Below are positions 1 to 6,113 of a stretch of 6,841 nucleotides of DNA, in pieces. The DNA comes from Acidobacteriota bacterium. GTDB lineage: Bacteria; Acidobacteriota; Terriglobia; Acidiferrales; UBA7541. Numbering within the stretch: position 1 is the stretch's first letter; each line of letters opens with the position of its first letter. Location of the stretch: positions 1 to 6,841 of the forward strand of contig QHYO01000567.1 in assembly GCA_003224135.1 (NCBI GenBank). Direction: 5' to 3'. The notes beneath the pieces were generated by a model. It was not told the origin of the DNA. It saw nothing but the letters and a program-made list of their open reading frames with translations, and made no database searches. Made by a program: the position numbers and the translations under genes.

Positions 1-1
1 C

Positions 2-670
2 ACATTGCCGGGCATGAAGGAGTGCGCAGCTATTGTGCATGCGAGCCCGGCATTGGGCGCGAGATTTGTGCAGTACACAGCCGAATTCGAATCCGGCGGT
101 GAACTTGGACCGACTTCGGCGCAGCGCTTCGTCTTTGTGCTGGAAGGTCAGCTTCGTTTGGAAGTTGACGGCCGCCAGAGCGACGTGGGAATCCGCGGCT
201 ATGCTTACTTGCCCGAGGACTTGCCACATCGAATCGTAGCCACCGGCCAAAGCCGAGCCGCGGTTATTGAGAAACGATACCAGCGGCTTGATTCAGTTGA
301 GTCGCCCCGCATACTTATTTCCAGCGAAGACGTGGTTCCTTCCCATTCGCTTGGCGATGATGAAAGCTTGCAGGTGAGATGCCTGCTTCCGGATACGATG
401 AATTTCGATTTTGCAGTGAATACGATGGCGTATCAGCCGGGAGCGTCGCTTAGCATGGTTGAAATGCATGTGATGGAGCACGGACTGCTGATGCTCGAGG
501 GCGGCGGTATTTATCGCCTTGGTGATTCGTGGTATCCGGTCACGGCCGGCGATTTCATCTGGATGGCGCCGTGGTGCCCGCAGTGGTTCGGAGCGATTGG
601 CAAGGTTGCTGCCAAATATCTCATTTACAAAGATTGGAACCGCCATCCGTTGGCAGAATCCGCGCGATGA
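2..670 (+). CDS. allE: (S)-ureidoglycine aminohydrolase, 5'-truncated by window edge
   Basis: Bicupin enzyme that hydrolyses (S)-ureidoglycine to (S)-ureidoglycolate and ammonia, the step after allantoate amidohydrolase in ureide catabolism; expected to be cytosolic. The frame is open to the left edge. By comparison with my memory of the 261-residue E. coli AllE, the visible part begins at about residue 39 (LPG aligns with IPG), so roughly 35-40 residues are missing. The TTG at 5 is therefore an internal codon, not a start. Counting that codon as residue 1, the first cupin spans about 15-95 and the second about 135-205. The second carries the metal-binding pattern E153-x-H155-x3-H159 (EMHVMEHG) and a later glutamine, Q193, matching the Mn ligands known from plant UGAH. 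The C-terminal IYKDWNRHP also fits the family (E. coli IYSKDCNRD). The stop codon overlaps the next gene's ATG, which suggests one operon with translational coupling. The promoter lies outside the window. Confidence 0.9.
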   Translation, partial: TLPGMKECAAIVHASPALGARFVQYTAEFESGGELGPTSAQRFVFVLEGQLRLEVDGRQSDVGIRGYAYLPEDLPHRIVATGQSRAAVIEKRYQRLDSVESPRILISSEDVVPSHSLGDDESLQVRCLLPDTMNFDFAVNTMAYQPGASLSMVEMHVMEHGLLMLEGGGIYRLGDSWYPVTAGDFIWMAPWCPQWFGAIGKVAAKYLIYKDWNRHPLAESAR

Positions 671-1905
671 CCATAGGTGTAGATCAAGAGCGTCTGGTAA
701 ATGAAATTGAGGAGCTGGCATTAATTTCTGATGCTGAAGCTCCAGCGGTAACAAGAATTGTTTTTACGCCGACCGATCTTAAGGCGCGTGCGTGGCTCAT
801 CGCCCGCTGTGAGAAAGCTGGATTGGCCGTGCGGCAGGACCCCATAGGAAATATCTTCGCGCGCTGGACGGGTTCAGACCCAAGCCTTGCGGCGGTGGGC
901 ACCGGTTCTCACATCGACGCAATACCCAACGCCGGAAAATACGATGGGGTTGTTGGTGTGCTTGGAGGTCTTGAAGCGATTCGATCGCTGCGAGACAGCG
1001 GTTTTCGCCCAAAGCGCTCGATCGAGTTGCTTCTTTTTACTTCGGAAGAACCCACACGCTTTGGAATTGGATGCCTCGGCAGTCGGCTGCTGTCGGGAAC
1101 GCTGTCTGCGGATGCCGCCAGAAAGTTACTGGACAAAGCAGGAGCTTCCATTGAGGAGGTGCGCCGGAACGCCGGCTTTCAAGGGTCACTCGAAGAAGTG
1201 AGACTTCCGGACGGCTACTACAAGGCGTTTGTAGAATTGCACATCGAGCAGGGTCCCCTACTGGAGCAGCAGAAAATTCCTCTCGGGATTGTCACCAAGA
1301 TCGCAGCGCCCGCCAGCCTGCGTTTTTCCATTGCCGGTGTGGGCGGGCACGCGGGGGCGGTCTTGATGCCCGATCGCAGGGACGCCCTGTGCGCGGCGGC
1401 GGAACTGATCCTCGCGATTGAAAGCGCGGCGCGGACAAGCGGCGCAGTGGATACGGTAGCCACCGTAGGTATCTGTGAAGTGTTTCCTGGTGCCGTCAAC
1501 AGCATTCCCAGTCGCGTTGACCTGACTGTGGACATCCGGGACACAAATCTCGAGCGGCGTGATGCAGTGATGCTTGCGATTCAAGCCGCACGTCAAACCG
1601 TTGCAGTCAGGCGGCAGGTCCCAATCCACGAAGAACTGTTGAACGCGGATGCCCCGGCCCAATGCGATCCTTCGATCACGGAAACTCTTTCTCAGTGCTG
1701 CGTTAAGCATCAGTTGGCTTTCATTCCGATGGTGAGTCGCGCTTATCATGACTCGCTCTTTATGTCGCGCACCGCACCTGTGGCGATGCTATTTATTCCG
1801 TGCCGCAACGGATACAGCCATCGTCCCGACGAATACGCGTCTCGAGAAGACATCGGGCGCGGAGTTACTGTACTCGCGGAAGCTCTGGCTACTCTGGCGG
1901 CGTGA
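667..1905 (+). CDS. allC: Allantoate amidohydrolase (M20 family, plant AAH-like)
   Basis: Binuclear metallohydrolase that converts allantoate to (S)-ureidoglycine, CO2 and ammonia. At 412 residues it is normal length for the AllC/hydantoinase/carbamoylase branch of peptidase family M20. Visible metal ligands are H82 (GSHID), D93 (KYDG), E128 (TSEEP), H192 (ELHIEQG) and H385 (GYSHRPDEY), with E127 as the general base. The dimerisation (lid) domain starts around residue 210 and carries GVGGHAG with H228. N278 (NSIPS), R291 (DIRD) and H361 (RAYHDS) are the usual substrate-side positions. Several stretches, such as KYDGVVGVLG, SEEPTRFGIGCLGSRLL and SRAYHDSLFM, match plant AAH as I recall it better than generic carbamoylases. 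The open frame extends upstream to 529, but ATG 667 is chosen because it overlaps the allE stop (ATGA) and gives the normal family N-terminus. No strong Shine-Dalgarno is visible, consistent with coupled translation. N-carbamoyl-amino-acid amidohydrolase is the main alternative; the allE neighbour argues against it. Confidence 0.92.
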   Translation: MTIGVDQERLVNEIEELALISDAEAPAVTRIVFTPTDLKARAWLIARCEKAGLAVRQDPIGNIFARWTGSDPSLAAVGTGSHIDAIPNAGKYDGVVGVLGGLEAIRSLRDSGFRPKRSIELLLFTSEEPTRFGIGCLGSRLLSGTLSADAARKLLDKAGASIEEVRRNAGFQGSLEEVRLPDGYYKAFVELHIEQGPLLEQQKIPLGIVTKIAAPASLRFSIAGVGGHAGAVLMPDRRDALCAAAELILAIESAARTSGAVDTVATVGICEVFPGAVNSIPSRVDLTVDIRDTNLERRDAVMLAIQAARQTVAVRRQVPIHEELLNADAPAQCDPSITETLSQCCVKHQLAFIPMVSRAYHDSLFMSRTAPVAMLFIPCRNGYSHRPDEYASREDIGRGVTVLAEALATLAA

Positions 1906-1936
1906 CCGCAATGAGAGCAACCGGAGATTGTCGAGA

Positions 1937-3019
1937 TCACTTTGTTGCCAGACCGCTTCGGACTTTGGCATAACCTGGTTTAATCACTGAATAGATGAAG
2001 TCGCAACGCCGATCATAAGGCAAGAAGGCGCTCTTCATCGCGTTGATGGTGAGCTTTTCGAAGTCCTCGATCGAAAGACAAAATGTGTCTCGGGCCGCTT
2101 CAAATTCTTTGGTCATCGTTGTGTCGCTCATTAAGCGATTGTCGGTATTGAGAGTTACGCGAAATTTTTCCTGATAGAGAATCTTGAAAGGATGTTCGTC
2201 CAGACTGCGCGCAGCCCCGGTATGAACATTGCTGAGCAGGCAAATCTCCAGCGGAATTCTTTTGTCGAGAACGTATTGCGCAAGGTCGCCCAACTTCACT
2301 GCTTTGCCATTCACGACCGCAATGTCATCGATTAATCGTGTTCCGTGCCCGATACGGTGTGCCCCGCAATATTGAATCGCCTGCCAGATCGATTCTTTCC
2401 CAAACCCTTCACCGGCATGAATCGTAATGTTGAAATTCTGCCGCTGAATGTAGTGAAAAGCGTCCACATGTTTTTTAGGAGGATACCCACCCTCCTCGCC
2501 GGCCAGATCGAATCCGACCACGCCCCGTTCGCGAAAGTCGACGGCGAGTTCGGCCATTTCGAGCGATACGTCCATATTGCGCATCGCGCAGATAATCAGG
2601 CCCGAAGAAATTCCAAAGTCCTTTCCTCCTCGCTCCAAACCCTTTAAGGCCGCGGAGACCGCTTGCTGGTGGCTTAGTCCCATCCGAGTATGAAAAATCG
2701 GAGCAAAGCGAGTTTCAAAATAGACTACGCCGTCCCGGCTTAAATCTTCCGACTGTTCATAGGCCGCTCGTTCCAGCGCCTCTTCCGTTTGCATTACAGC
2801 GATAGTGTGTGTGAATCCTTCGAGATACTTCGGGAGACTTCCCTGATTCGCTCCTTGATGGAACCAGCGCGCGAGCTCTTCCGGATCTTCGGTGGGAAGT
2901 TGCCCATATCTTGCACTTCTTGCCAACTCAACTATCGTTTTGGGTCTTAGCACACCGTCCAGATGTTCGTGTAACAGAACTTTGGGGAGACTCCTAAGCA
3001 CCGCGCGATCCAACTTCAT
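1937..3019 (-). CDS. add: Adenosine deaminase
   Basis: Zinc amidohydrolase (TIM barrel) that deaminates adenosine or deoxyadenosine to inosine or deoxyinosine; cytosolic purine salvage and catabolism. The 360 residues are full length. Zinc ligands are H17 and H19 (LLHEHLDG), H201 (IHAGE) and D293 (LNTDN). E204 is the proton donor and H225 (RIGHG) the catalytic histidine. GFDLAGEEGG (169-178) and LEICLLSNVHTG (257-268) are further family signatures. The residue after the zinc-binding aspartate is N294 in NTDNRLMS, the form I recall from the Streptomyces/Mycobacterium-type enzymes, where the mammalian enzyme has a second Asp. HLDGVLRP also fits that subgroup. ATG 3019 gives the standard short N-terminus before the HxH motif. 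A GGGGG run at 3024-3028 sits only 4 nt from the ATG, so the ribosome site is weak. It lies 105 bp downstream of the purine permease on the same strand and is probably co-transcribed from the promoter at 4447-4475. Its stop faces the allC stop 31 bp away. Confidence 0.92.
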   Translation of the reverse strand: MKLDRAVLRSLPKVLLHEHLDGVLRPKTIVELARSARYGQLPTEDPEELARWFHQGANQGSLPKYLEGFTHTIAVMQTEEALERAAYEQSEDLSRDGVVYFETRFAPIFHTRMGLSHQQAVSAALKGLERGGKDFGISSGLIICAMRNMDVSLEMAELAVDFRERGVVGFDLAGEEGGYPPKKHVDAFHYIQRQNFNITIHAGEGFGKESIWQAIQYCGAHRIGHGTRLIDDIAVVNGKAVKLGDLAQYVLDKRIPLEICLLSNVHTGAARSLDEHPFKILYQEKFRVTLNTDNRLMSDTTMTKEFEAARDTFCLSIEDFEKLTINAMKSAFLPYDRRCDFIYSVIKPGYAKVRSGLATK

Positions 3020-3124
3020 AAAGCCCCCGTTTTTCCCCGTTTGCCGCGACCCGGGACAGGCTTTTCGAAACCAGCCTCTGGCAAGAATATCAGCATGCGT
3101 CCCTCCAAGTAGGGAAGAACTGGC

Positions 3125-4420
3125 CTATTCCGCGCCAAGAAATGCGTAACGCAGTACAAAGAGGGCGCTGAGGATCCAGATCAATGGCGTGATTTCACGA
3201 TAACGTCCGGAACCGAGCTTAAGGAAAGTGAACGAGAGCAAGCCGAGACTTAGGCCAGTAGCGATGCTGAACGTGAGCGGAGTGGCGACGAGCGTCAAGA
3301 AAGCGGGAAACGCCTCGGTGAAGTCATTCCAGCGAACACGAGCGAGGGCGCCGCACATGAGCGCACCTACCAGGATTAACGCCGGGGCTGTGGCATAGGT
3401 AGGAATTGCGGCGACAAGCGGCGCACAGAACACGGCGGCCAGAAAAAGCGCGGCGATCACGATGTTGCCGAGTCCCGTTCGCGCACCCGCAGCCACCCCG
3501 GCGGCACTTTCAATGTAACTCGTTACGGTGGATGTGCCCGTAAGCGCGCCGGCCATGGTGCCGAATGCATCTGCGAGCAACGCACGACTGGCGCGCGGGA
3601 GCTTGCCATCCCGGAGAAAACCTCCTTGCTCACAAACACCGATGAGTGTGCCGACATTGTCAAAAAGATCCACGAAGAAAAACACAAAGACCAGTTCGCC
3701 CAGACCGAGCTTGGTGGCCCCGCGCAAATCGAGCTTGAAAAGAGTGCCGGACGGATGAGGGACAGAGAACAGGTGCTCCGGCCAATGGCTGAGCCCGAGG
3801 GGAATTCCTGCGAACGCAATCGCAACGATGCCGATCAAAATCGCTCCGCCAACACGGCGCGACACGAGAATAGCAATGAGAAGGAGTCCGGCGACGGCCA
3901 GCAAAAATTCCCAGTCAGTGACTTTGCCAAGGCCCACGAACGTGACCGGGTTCGCGACAATGACTTTTGCATTGCGAAGGCCAATGAACGCGATGAAAAG
4001 ACCAATGCCCGCGGCGGTTCCATGTTTTAGACAATCAGGAATATCGTTGACAATGTGCTCGCGAATGTTCGTCAAAGTCAGAACGAGAAACACAAGTCCC
4101 GAGAGAAATACGACACCCAACGCAGTTTGCCAGGGCACGCCTCGGCCGATGACGATCGAATAGGTAAAGTACGCGTTTAGAGACATTCCGGGCGCGAGCG
4201 CGATGGGATAGTTGGCCCACAAGCCCATCACTAGAGTGGCGAACGCCGAGGAAATGCACGTGGCGAAAAGCACGCCCTCCAGAGGCATACCGCTTTCAGC
4301 AAGAATGCGCGGGTTGACGACGACCACGTATGCCATCGTCATGAATGTGGTTAGCCCGCCAAGAAGCTCGCGGCGGACGGTCGTTTGGTTTTCTTCAAGA
4401 TGAAACACACGCTGCAACAA
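3125..4420 (-). CDS. NCS2-family purine-base permease (AzgA/GhxP/PbuG type)
   Basis: Inner-membrane proton symporter of the COG2252 branch of NCS2, which imports adenine, guanine and/or hypoxanthine; the exact substrate cannot be told from sequence alone. It has 431 residues, the normal length, and about 12-14 hydrophobic segments. Signatures are the N-terminal RVFHLEENQTTVRRELLGG, NP at 36-37, APGMSLNAYF (76-85), FFFVDLFDNVGTLIGV (247-262, the TM8 substrate-site region) and GTSTVTSYIESAAGVAAGAR (295-314, TM10 region). The start is TTG at 4420: the codon just upstream in frame is TGA, a GGGGAAA ribosome site lies at 4426-4432, and the resulting N-terminus matches the family. A second TTG follows directly and GTG 4408 is a weaker alternative. 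It is the first gene of a likely two-gene unit with add, so imported or salvaged purines and adenosine deamination are linked. A xanthine/uracil-type NCS2 carrier is less likely given the DLFDxxGTLIG motif. Confidence 0.92.
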   Translation of the reverse strand: MLQRVFHLEENQTTVRRELLGGLTTFMTMAYVVVVNPRILAESGMPLEGVLFATCISSAFATLVMGLWANYPIALAPGMSLNAYFTYSIVIGRGVPWQTALGVVFLSGLVFLVLTLTNIREHIVNDIPDCLKHGTAAGIGLFIAFIGLRNAKVIVANPVTFVGLGKVTDWEFLLAVAGLLLIAILVSRRVGGAILIGIVAIAFAGIPLGLSHWPEHLFSVPHPSGTLFKLDLRGATKLGLGELVFVFFFVDLFDNVGTLIGVCEQGGFLRDGKLPRASRALLADAFGTMAGALTGTSTVTSYIESAAGVAAGARTGLGNIVIAALFLAAVFCAPLVAAIPTYATAPALILVGALMCGALARVRWNDFTEAFPAFLTLVATPLTFSIATGLSLGLLSFTFLKLGSGRYREITPLIWILSALFVLRYAFLGAE

Positions 4421-4437
4421 TCAGATTTCCCCAGAAA

Positions 4438-4449
4438 AGTGCGCGCACT
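4438..4449. promoter_or_regulatory. 12-bp perfect palindrome at the transcription start (candidate operator)
   Basis: AGTGCGCGCACT is self-complementary over all 12 bases. It overlaps the last bases of the -10 box and the predicted +1 of the permease promoter, where a bound repressor would block initiation. A second, weaker inverted repeat, AGGAA (4458-4462) and TTCCT (4476-4480), brackets the -35 box. One or two 12-bp palindromes are expected by chance in a window this size, so only its placement supports a role. The regulator is unknown. Confidence 0.35.
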
Positions 4450-4475
4450 ATAGGCCGAGGAACAAGCGGTGTCAA
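4447..4475 (-). promoter_or_regulatory. Sigma-70 promoter of the permease-add unit
   Basis: On the minus strand, a perfect -35 box TTGACA (4475-4470) is followed by a 17-bp spacer and a -10 box TATAGT (4452-4447), five of six consensus bases. The predicted start is near 4440, which leaves a leader of only about 20 nt before the TTG start. That is too short for a riboswitch or attenuator between promoter and gene, so control, if any, would act at transcription initiation. Confidence 0.85.
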
Positions 4476-4689
4476 TTCCTTAAGACTCTTTTGATCGCAT
4501 GCAGATTTCCGTTTCATTCGAGCGAGTAATCGAATCGGCTTGCGCTTCACTCCGTATTGAAAACGCGGAACTTATCGATTTTTGAAAGACGCTCAAAACG
4601 CTGAAAATGACGAAATTGCGCCTAACTGGGACGTATCTGGCACGCGAGATTTTCCATTCCCGGGCGAACTCCGCATAACACATAACATA

Positions 4690-4775
4690 TGTTGCCGACC
4701 AGCACCGTAGGATCGCTGGAGCATCGATAAAAGCTGAAACCTGCTTGCCACACCTGAAGGCGACCAATGATTCTG
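4690..4775 (+). pseudogene. Possible relic of an IclR-family regulator gene
   Basis: Bases 4692-4708 (TTGCCGACCAGCACCGT) are identical to 6239-6255 in the intact iclR gene, where they encode LPTSTV at the start of the HTH recognition helix. In the same sense here they read LPTSTV then GSLEHR and a stop. Downstream, 4745-4771 in another frame reads LPHLKATND, against LPYLKALNE at the start of the effector domain of the intact protein (about 18 of 27 bases identical). The spacing between the two blocks is ~90 bp shorter than in the intact gene, so an internal deletion plus frameshift would be needed. Upstream sequence shows no convincing match. The 17-bp identity is unlikely by chance, but the second block is modest. 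Confidence 0.4.
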
Positions 4776-4859
4776 CGAAACGCGCCGCAGTTCCGACATG
4801 TTGGTCGACCCTTCCCATGCACGCTCCTCGGGCCTAACCATCTGTAACCTCATTCGTGC

Positions 4860-5130
4860 GATGGCTGCTGTTCGAGTATGAAGGCCCCGTAGTTGTTATC
4901 TTATCGAAGCCCTGCATGACCAAAAAGTTGGCTTTAGAAGGTGCGTCTCAAATATCCCGACCGCGTCGCTAAGAAGATTGCGGTCCGCGTGGTTCGCGTG
5001 CCAGCAACACGGTAGGAGCTATCCTCACTGAATCCGATGCTCTGCGTCGTTACCGCCTGTCAAAAACTTGCCACACATTTCGAGCGGATGATATCGTGCG
5101 CCGGTCAAGCCGATGGTTTCAAAATCAAAT
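4860..5130. other. Non-coding stretch with no recognised content
   Basis: I see no plausible gene, tRNA, strong hairpin or repeat here. Together with 4476-4690 it makes up most of the ~670-bp gap between the permease promoter and the small secreted-protein gene. Short reading frames on the minus strand between 4480 and 4853 resemble no family and are rich in residues typical of random translation. Confidence 0.5.
5068..5097 (+). promoter_or_regulatory. Weak candidate promoter for the small secreted-protein gene
   Basis: TTGCCA (5068-5073, five of six -35 consensus bases), an 18-bp spacer and TATCGT (5092-5097, four of six). This would give a start near 5104 and a ~40-nt leader. The match is marginal and may be chance. 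Confidence 0.28.
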
Positions 5131-5136
5131 AAGGAG
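5131..5136 (+). promoter_or_regulatory. Strong Shine-Dalgarno site fixing the start at ATG 5145
   Basis: AAGGAG lies 8 nt before ATG 5145, the best ribosome site in the window. It selects the frame that encodes the signal peptide, although the conserved domain downstream is in a different frame. Confidence 0.75.
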
Positions 5137-5144
5137 CAGTCTCC

Positions 5145-5430
5145 ATGAGAACTCACTATGCGTTGGCGTTTGTTGGCTTGTTATTCCTCTCCGCTTGGGC
5201 TAGCCATACACACGGGTCAACAAACCGCGTCACGCAGACAGAACTGGGAATATCGTGTCGACGCCGTTCCAGGAACTGGAAGGTCGGTCAGGATGGCCAC
5301 GGAATTCGATACGCCGGTCATGGAAAGGAATAGAGTTGCCAACGAACGTCTTATCATTCAGCGAGCGGCAGAAGGTTGGGAACTAACGGCTATCGGCTCA
5401 AATTTTTACTACTTCAAACGCGCAAACTAG
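5145..5430 (+). pseudogene. Small secreted DUF4177-like protein, frameshifted
   Basis: As written, ATG 5145 encodes 62 residues: a clear signal peptide (MRTHYALAFVGLLFLSAWA, probable cleavage after AWA) followed by sequence that degenerates and stops at 5331. The conserved part is in the +1 frame up to the stop at 5428: QNWEYRVDAV, then NERLIIQRAAEGWELTAIGS and a final FYYFKRAN. A start WEYxV, a middle AEGWELxAI and an end YYFKR are the pattern of DUF4177-type small domains. Removing one base in the GGG run at 5214-5216 joins both parts into a coherent 94-residue exported protein (HTHGQQTASRRQNWEYRV across the join). The function of such proteins is not known to me. The shift could be a real mutation, given decayed neighbours on both sides, or a sequencing error. 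The strong ribosome site suggests the gene was recently functional. Confidence 0.7.
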
Positions 5431-5446
5431 GAGATAGAGCCGAAAA

Positions 5447-5476
5447 CTGACGACACGCAGACCGTCAAAGCATTTT
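5447..5476 (+). terminator. Weak hairpin followed by a T run
   Basis: TGACG and CGTCA (about 5448-5452 and 5463-5467) can pair around a 10-nt loop, followed shortly by ATTTTTA. The stem is only 5 bp, so this is a poor rho-independent terminator candidate behind the small secreted-protein gene. Confidence 0.22.
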
Positions 5477-5499
5477 TAGATGGACATTCAGCAGGGCTC

Positions 5500-6040
5500 A
5501 GAAAGTGAGAAATTAGAATAACCGTGGCACCGATACTGGAGTAGGAAAACACTCTGGACTGATTGAAGGTGGCAACGTCCGATGGTATCGAACTATCGCT
5601 TGGTTCACTAGATGCGAGCTAAGGATGTAGCGGTGCGTGAGCGAGAAATTCCGGTAGTTGTTTGTGAGCGCCACTGGAAAGCCCGGAGCCGTGGACCCGC
5701 CCAGGCCGGCCCCCGGCAGCGTGAAGTCAATATCCGTGTTGGCGAAGAAAAATCGTGCGAAGAGCATGCTCTTGCGGAAATCGACCAATCTCCGTTGGTC
5801 ACGGACTGGTCTTCCGTGTACGGGCAGGCAAAGCTATACACCGAGAATCCCAGCGACTCAAAGGGCCTGGATGGATCGACTGTTTGTGGCGTGGGTATGA
5901 CGTATGCGCCGCTCGGCAGCTTCACTTGCAGCAGGGCCAGTGCCACCGGATTGATATTTGATCCCTCTGCCGCGATTGCGGGACCGATCGGGACCGGCGG
6001 ACTACCCGGAGCCGCCAGTGAGTTTGAAGTGACTTGCTAG
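5500..6040 (-). pseudogene. Fragment of an Oar-like TonB-dependent receptor, frameshifted
   Basis: Read from 6040 downwards, the minus strand encodes an internal piece of the large outer-membrane TonB-dependent receptors that are expanded in Acidobacteriota. The first block runs from SLAAPGSPPVPIG through NINPVALALLQVKLPSGAYV and VIPTPQ to EDQSVTNGDWSISA. The frame then breaks near 5765-5780 and resumes as LFARFFFANTDIDFTLPGAG, GGSTAPGFPVALTNNYRNFS and LVNQAIVRYHRTLPPS. A second break near 5545-5560 appears to lead to VFSYSSIGATV in the third frame. INPVALALL, ARFFFAN, GGSTAPGFP and RNFSLTH are recurring motifs of this family as I recall it. Family members are about 1,000-1,200 residues; only ~175 are left, with no signal peptide, plug or C-terminal strand. 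A TAG lies directly before the fragment in its first frame. It is a relic, not a functional gene. Confidence 0.75.
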
Positions 6041-6062
6041 CTCTGCATTTTCGTCGGATAAT
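6034..6062 (+). promoter_or_regulatory. Likely sigma-70 promoter of the IclR-family gene
   Basis: TTGCTA (6034-6039, four of six -35 bases), a 17-bp spacer and GATAAT (6057-6062, five of six -10 bases). This predicts a start near 6069 and a ~45-nt leader. It begins exactly where the receptor relic on the other strand ends. Confidence 0.55.
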
Positions 6063-6113
6063 CGCCCAGTTTTTCGTGCCGGGAAGGAGTTGGATTCGGG
6101 GGCCTACTCCGCC

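Noticed and set aside
529..666. Upstream extension of the allantoate amidohydrolase frame (46 extra residues)
   Set aside because: It lies entirely inside allE, has no family similarity, and ATG 667 gives the normal N-terminus and an ATGA overlap.
293..754. 153-codon minus-strand open frame
   Set aside because: Fully antisense to allE and the start of allC, with no family resemblance.
3070..3115. Short inverted repeats between the permease stop and the add start (AGGCT/AGCCT near 3060 and TCCCT/AGGGA at 3100-3115)
   Set aside because: Stems are only 5 bp and no T run follows on the minus strand, so neither a terminator nor an operator can be supported.
3626..4030. 134-codon plus-strand open frame
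   Set aside because: It is antisense to the permease coding sequence, has a charge-rich composition typical of an antisense shadow, and resembles no family.
4684..4693. Palindrome AACATATGTT just before the possible IclR relic
   Set aside because: A 10-bp palindrome is expected several times by chance in this length, and no promoter lies beside it.
4480..4818. 112-codon minus-strand open frame in the gap
   Set aside because: No recognisable motif and no ribosome site; it is antisense to the possible IclR relic and its composition looks random.
5612..6040. 142-codon plus-strand open frame
   Set aside because: The minus strand here encodes recognisable TonB-dependent receptor motifs, so this frame is a shadow of that relic.
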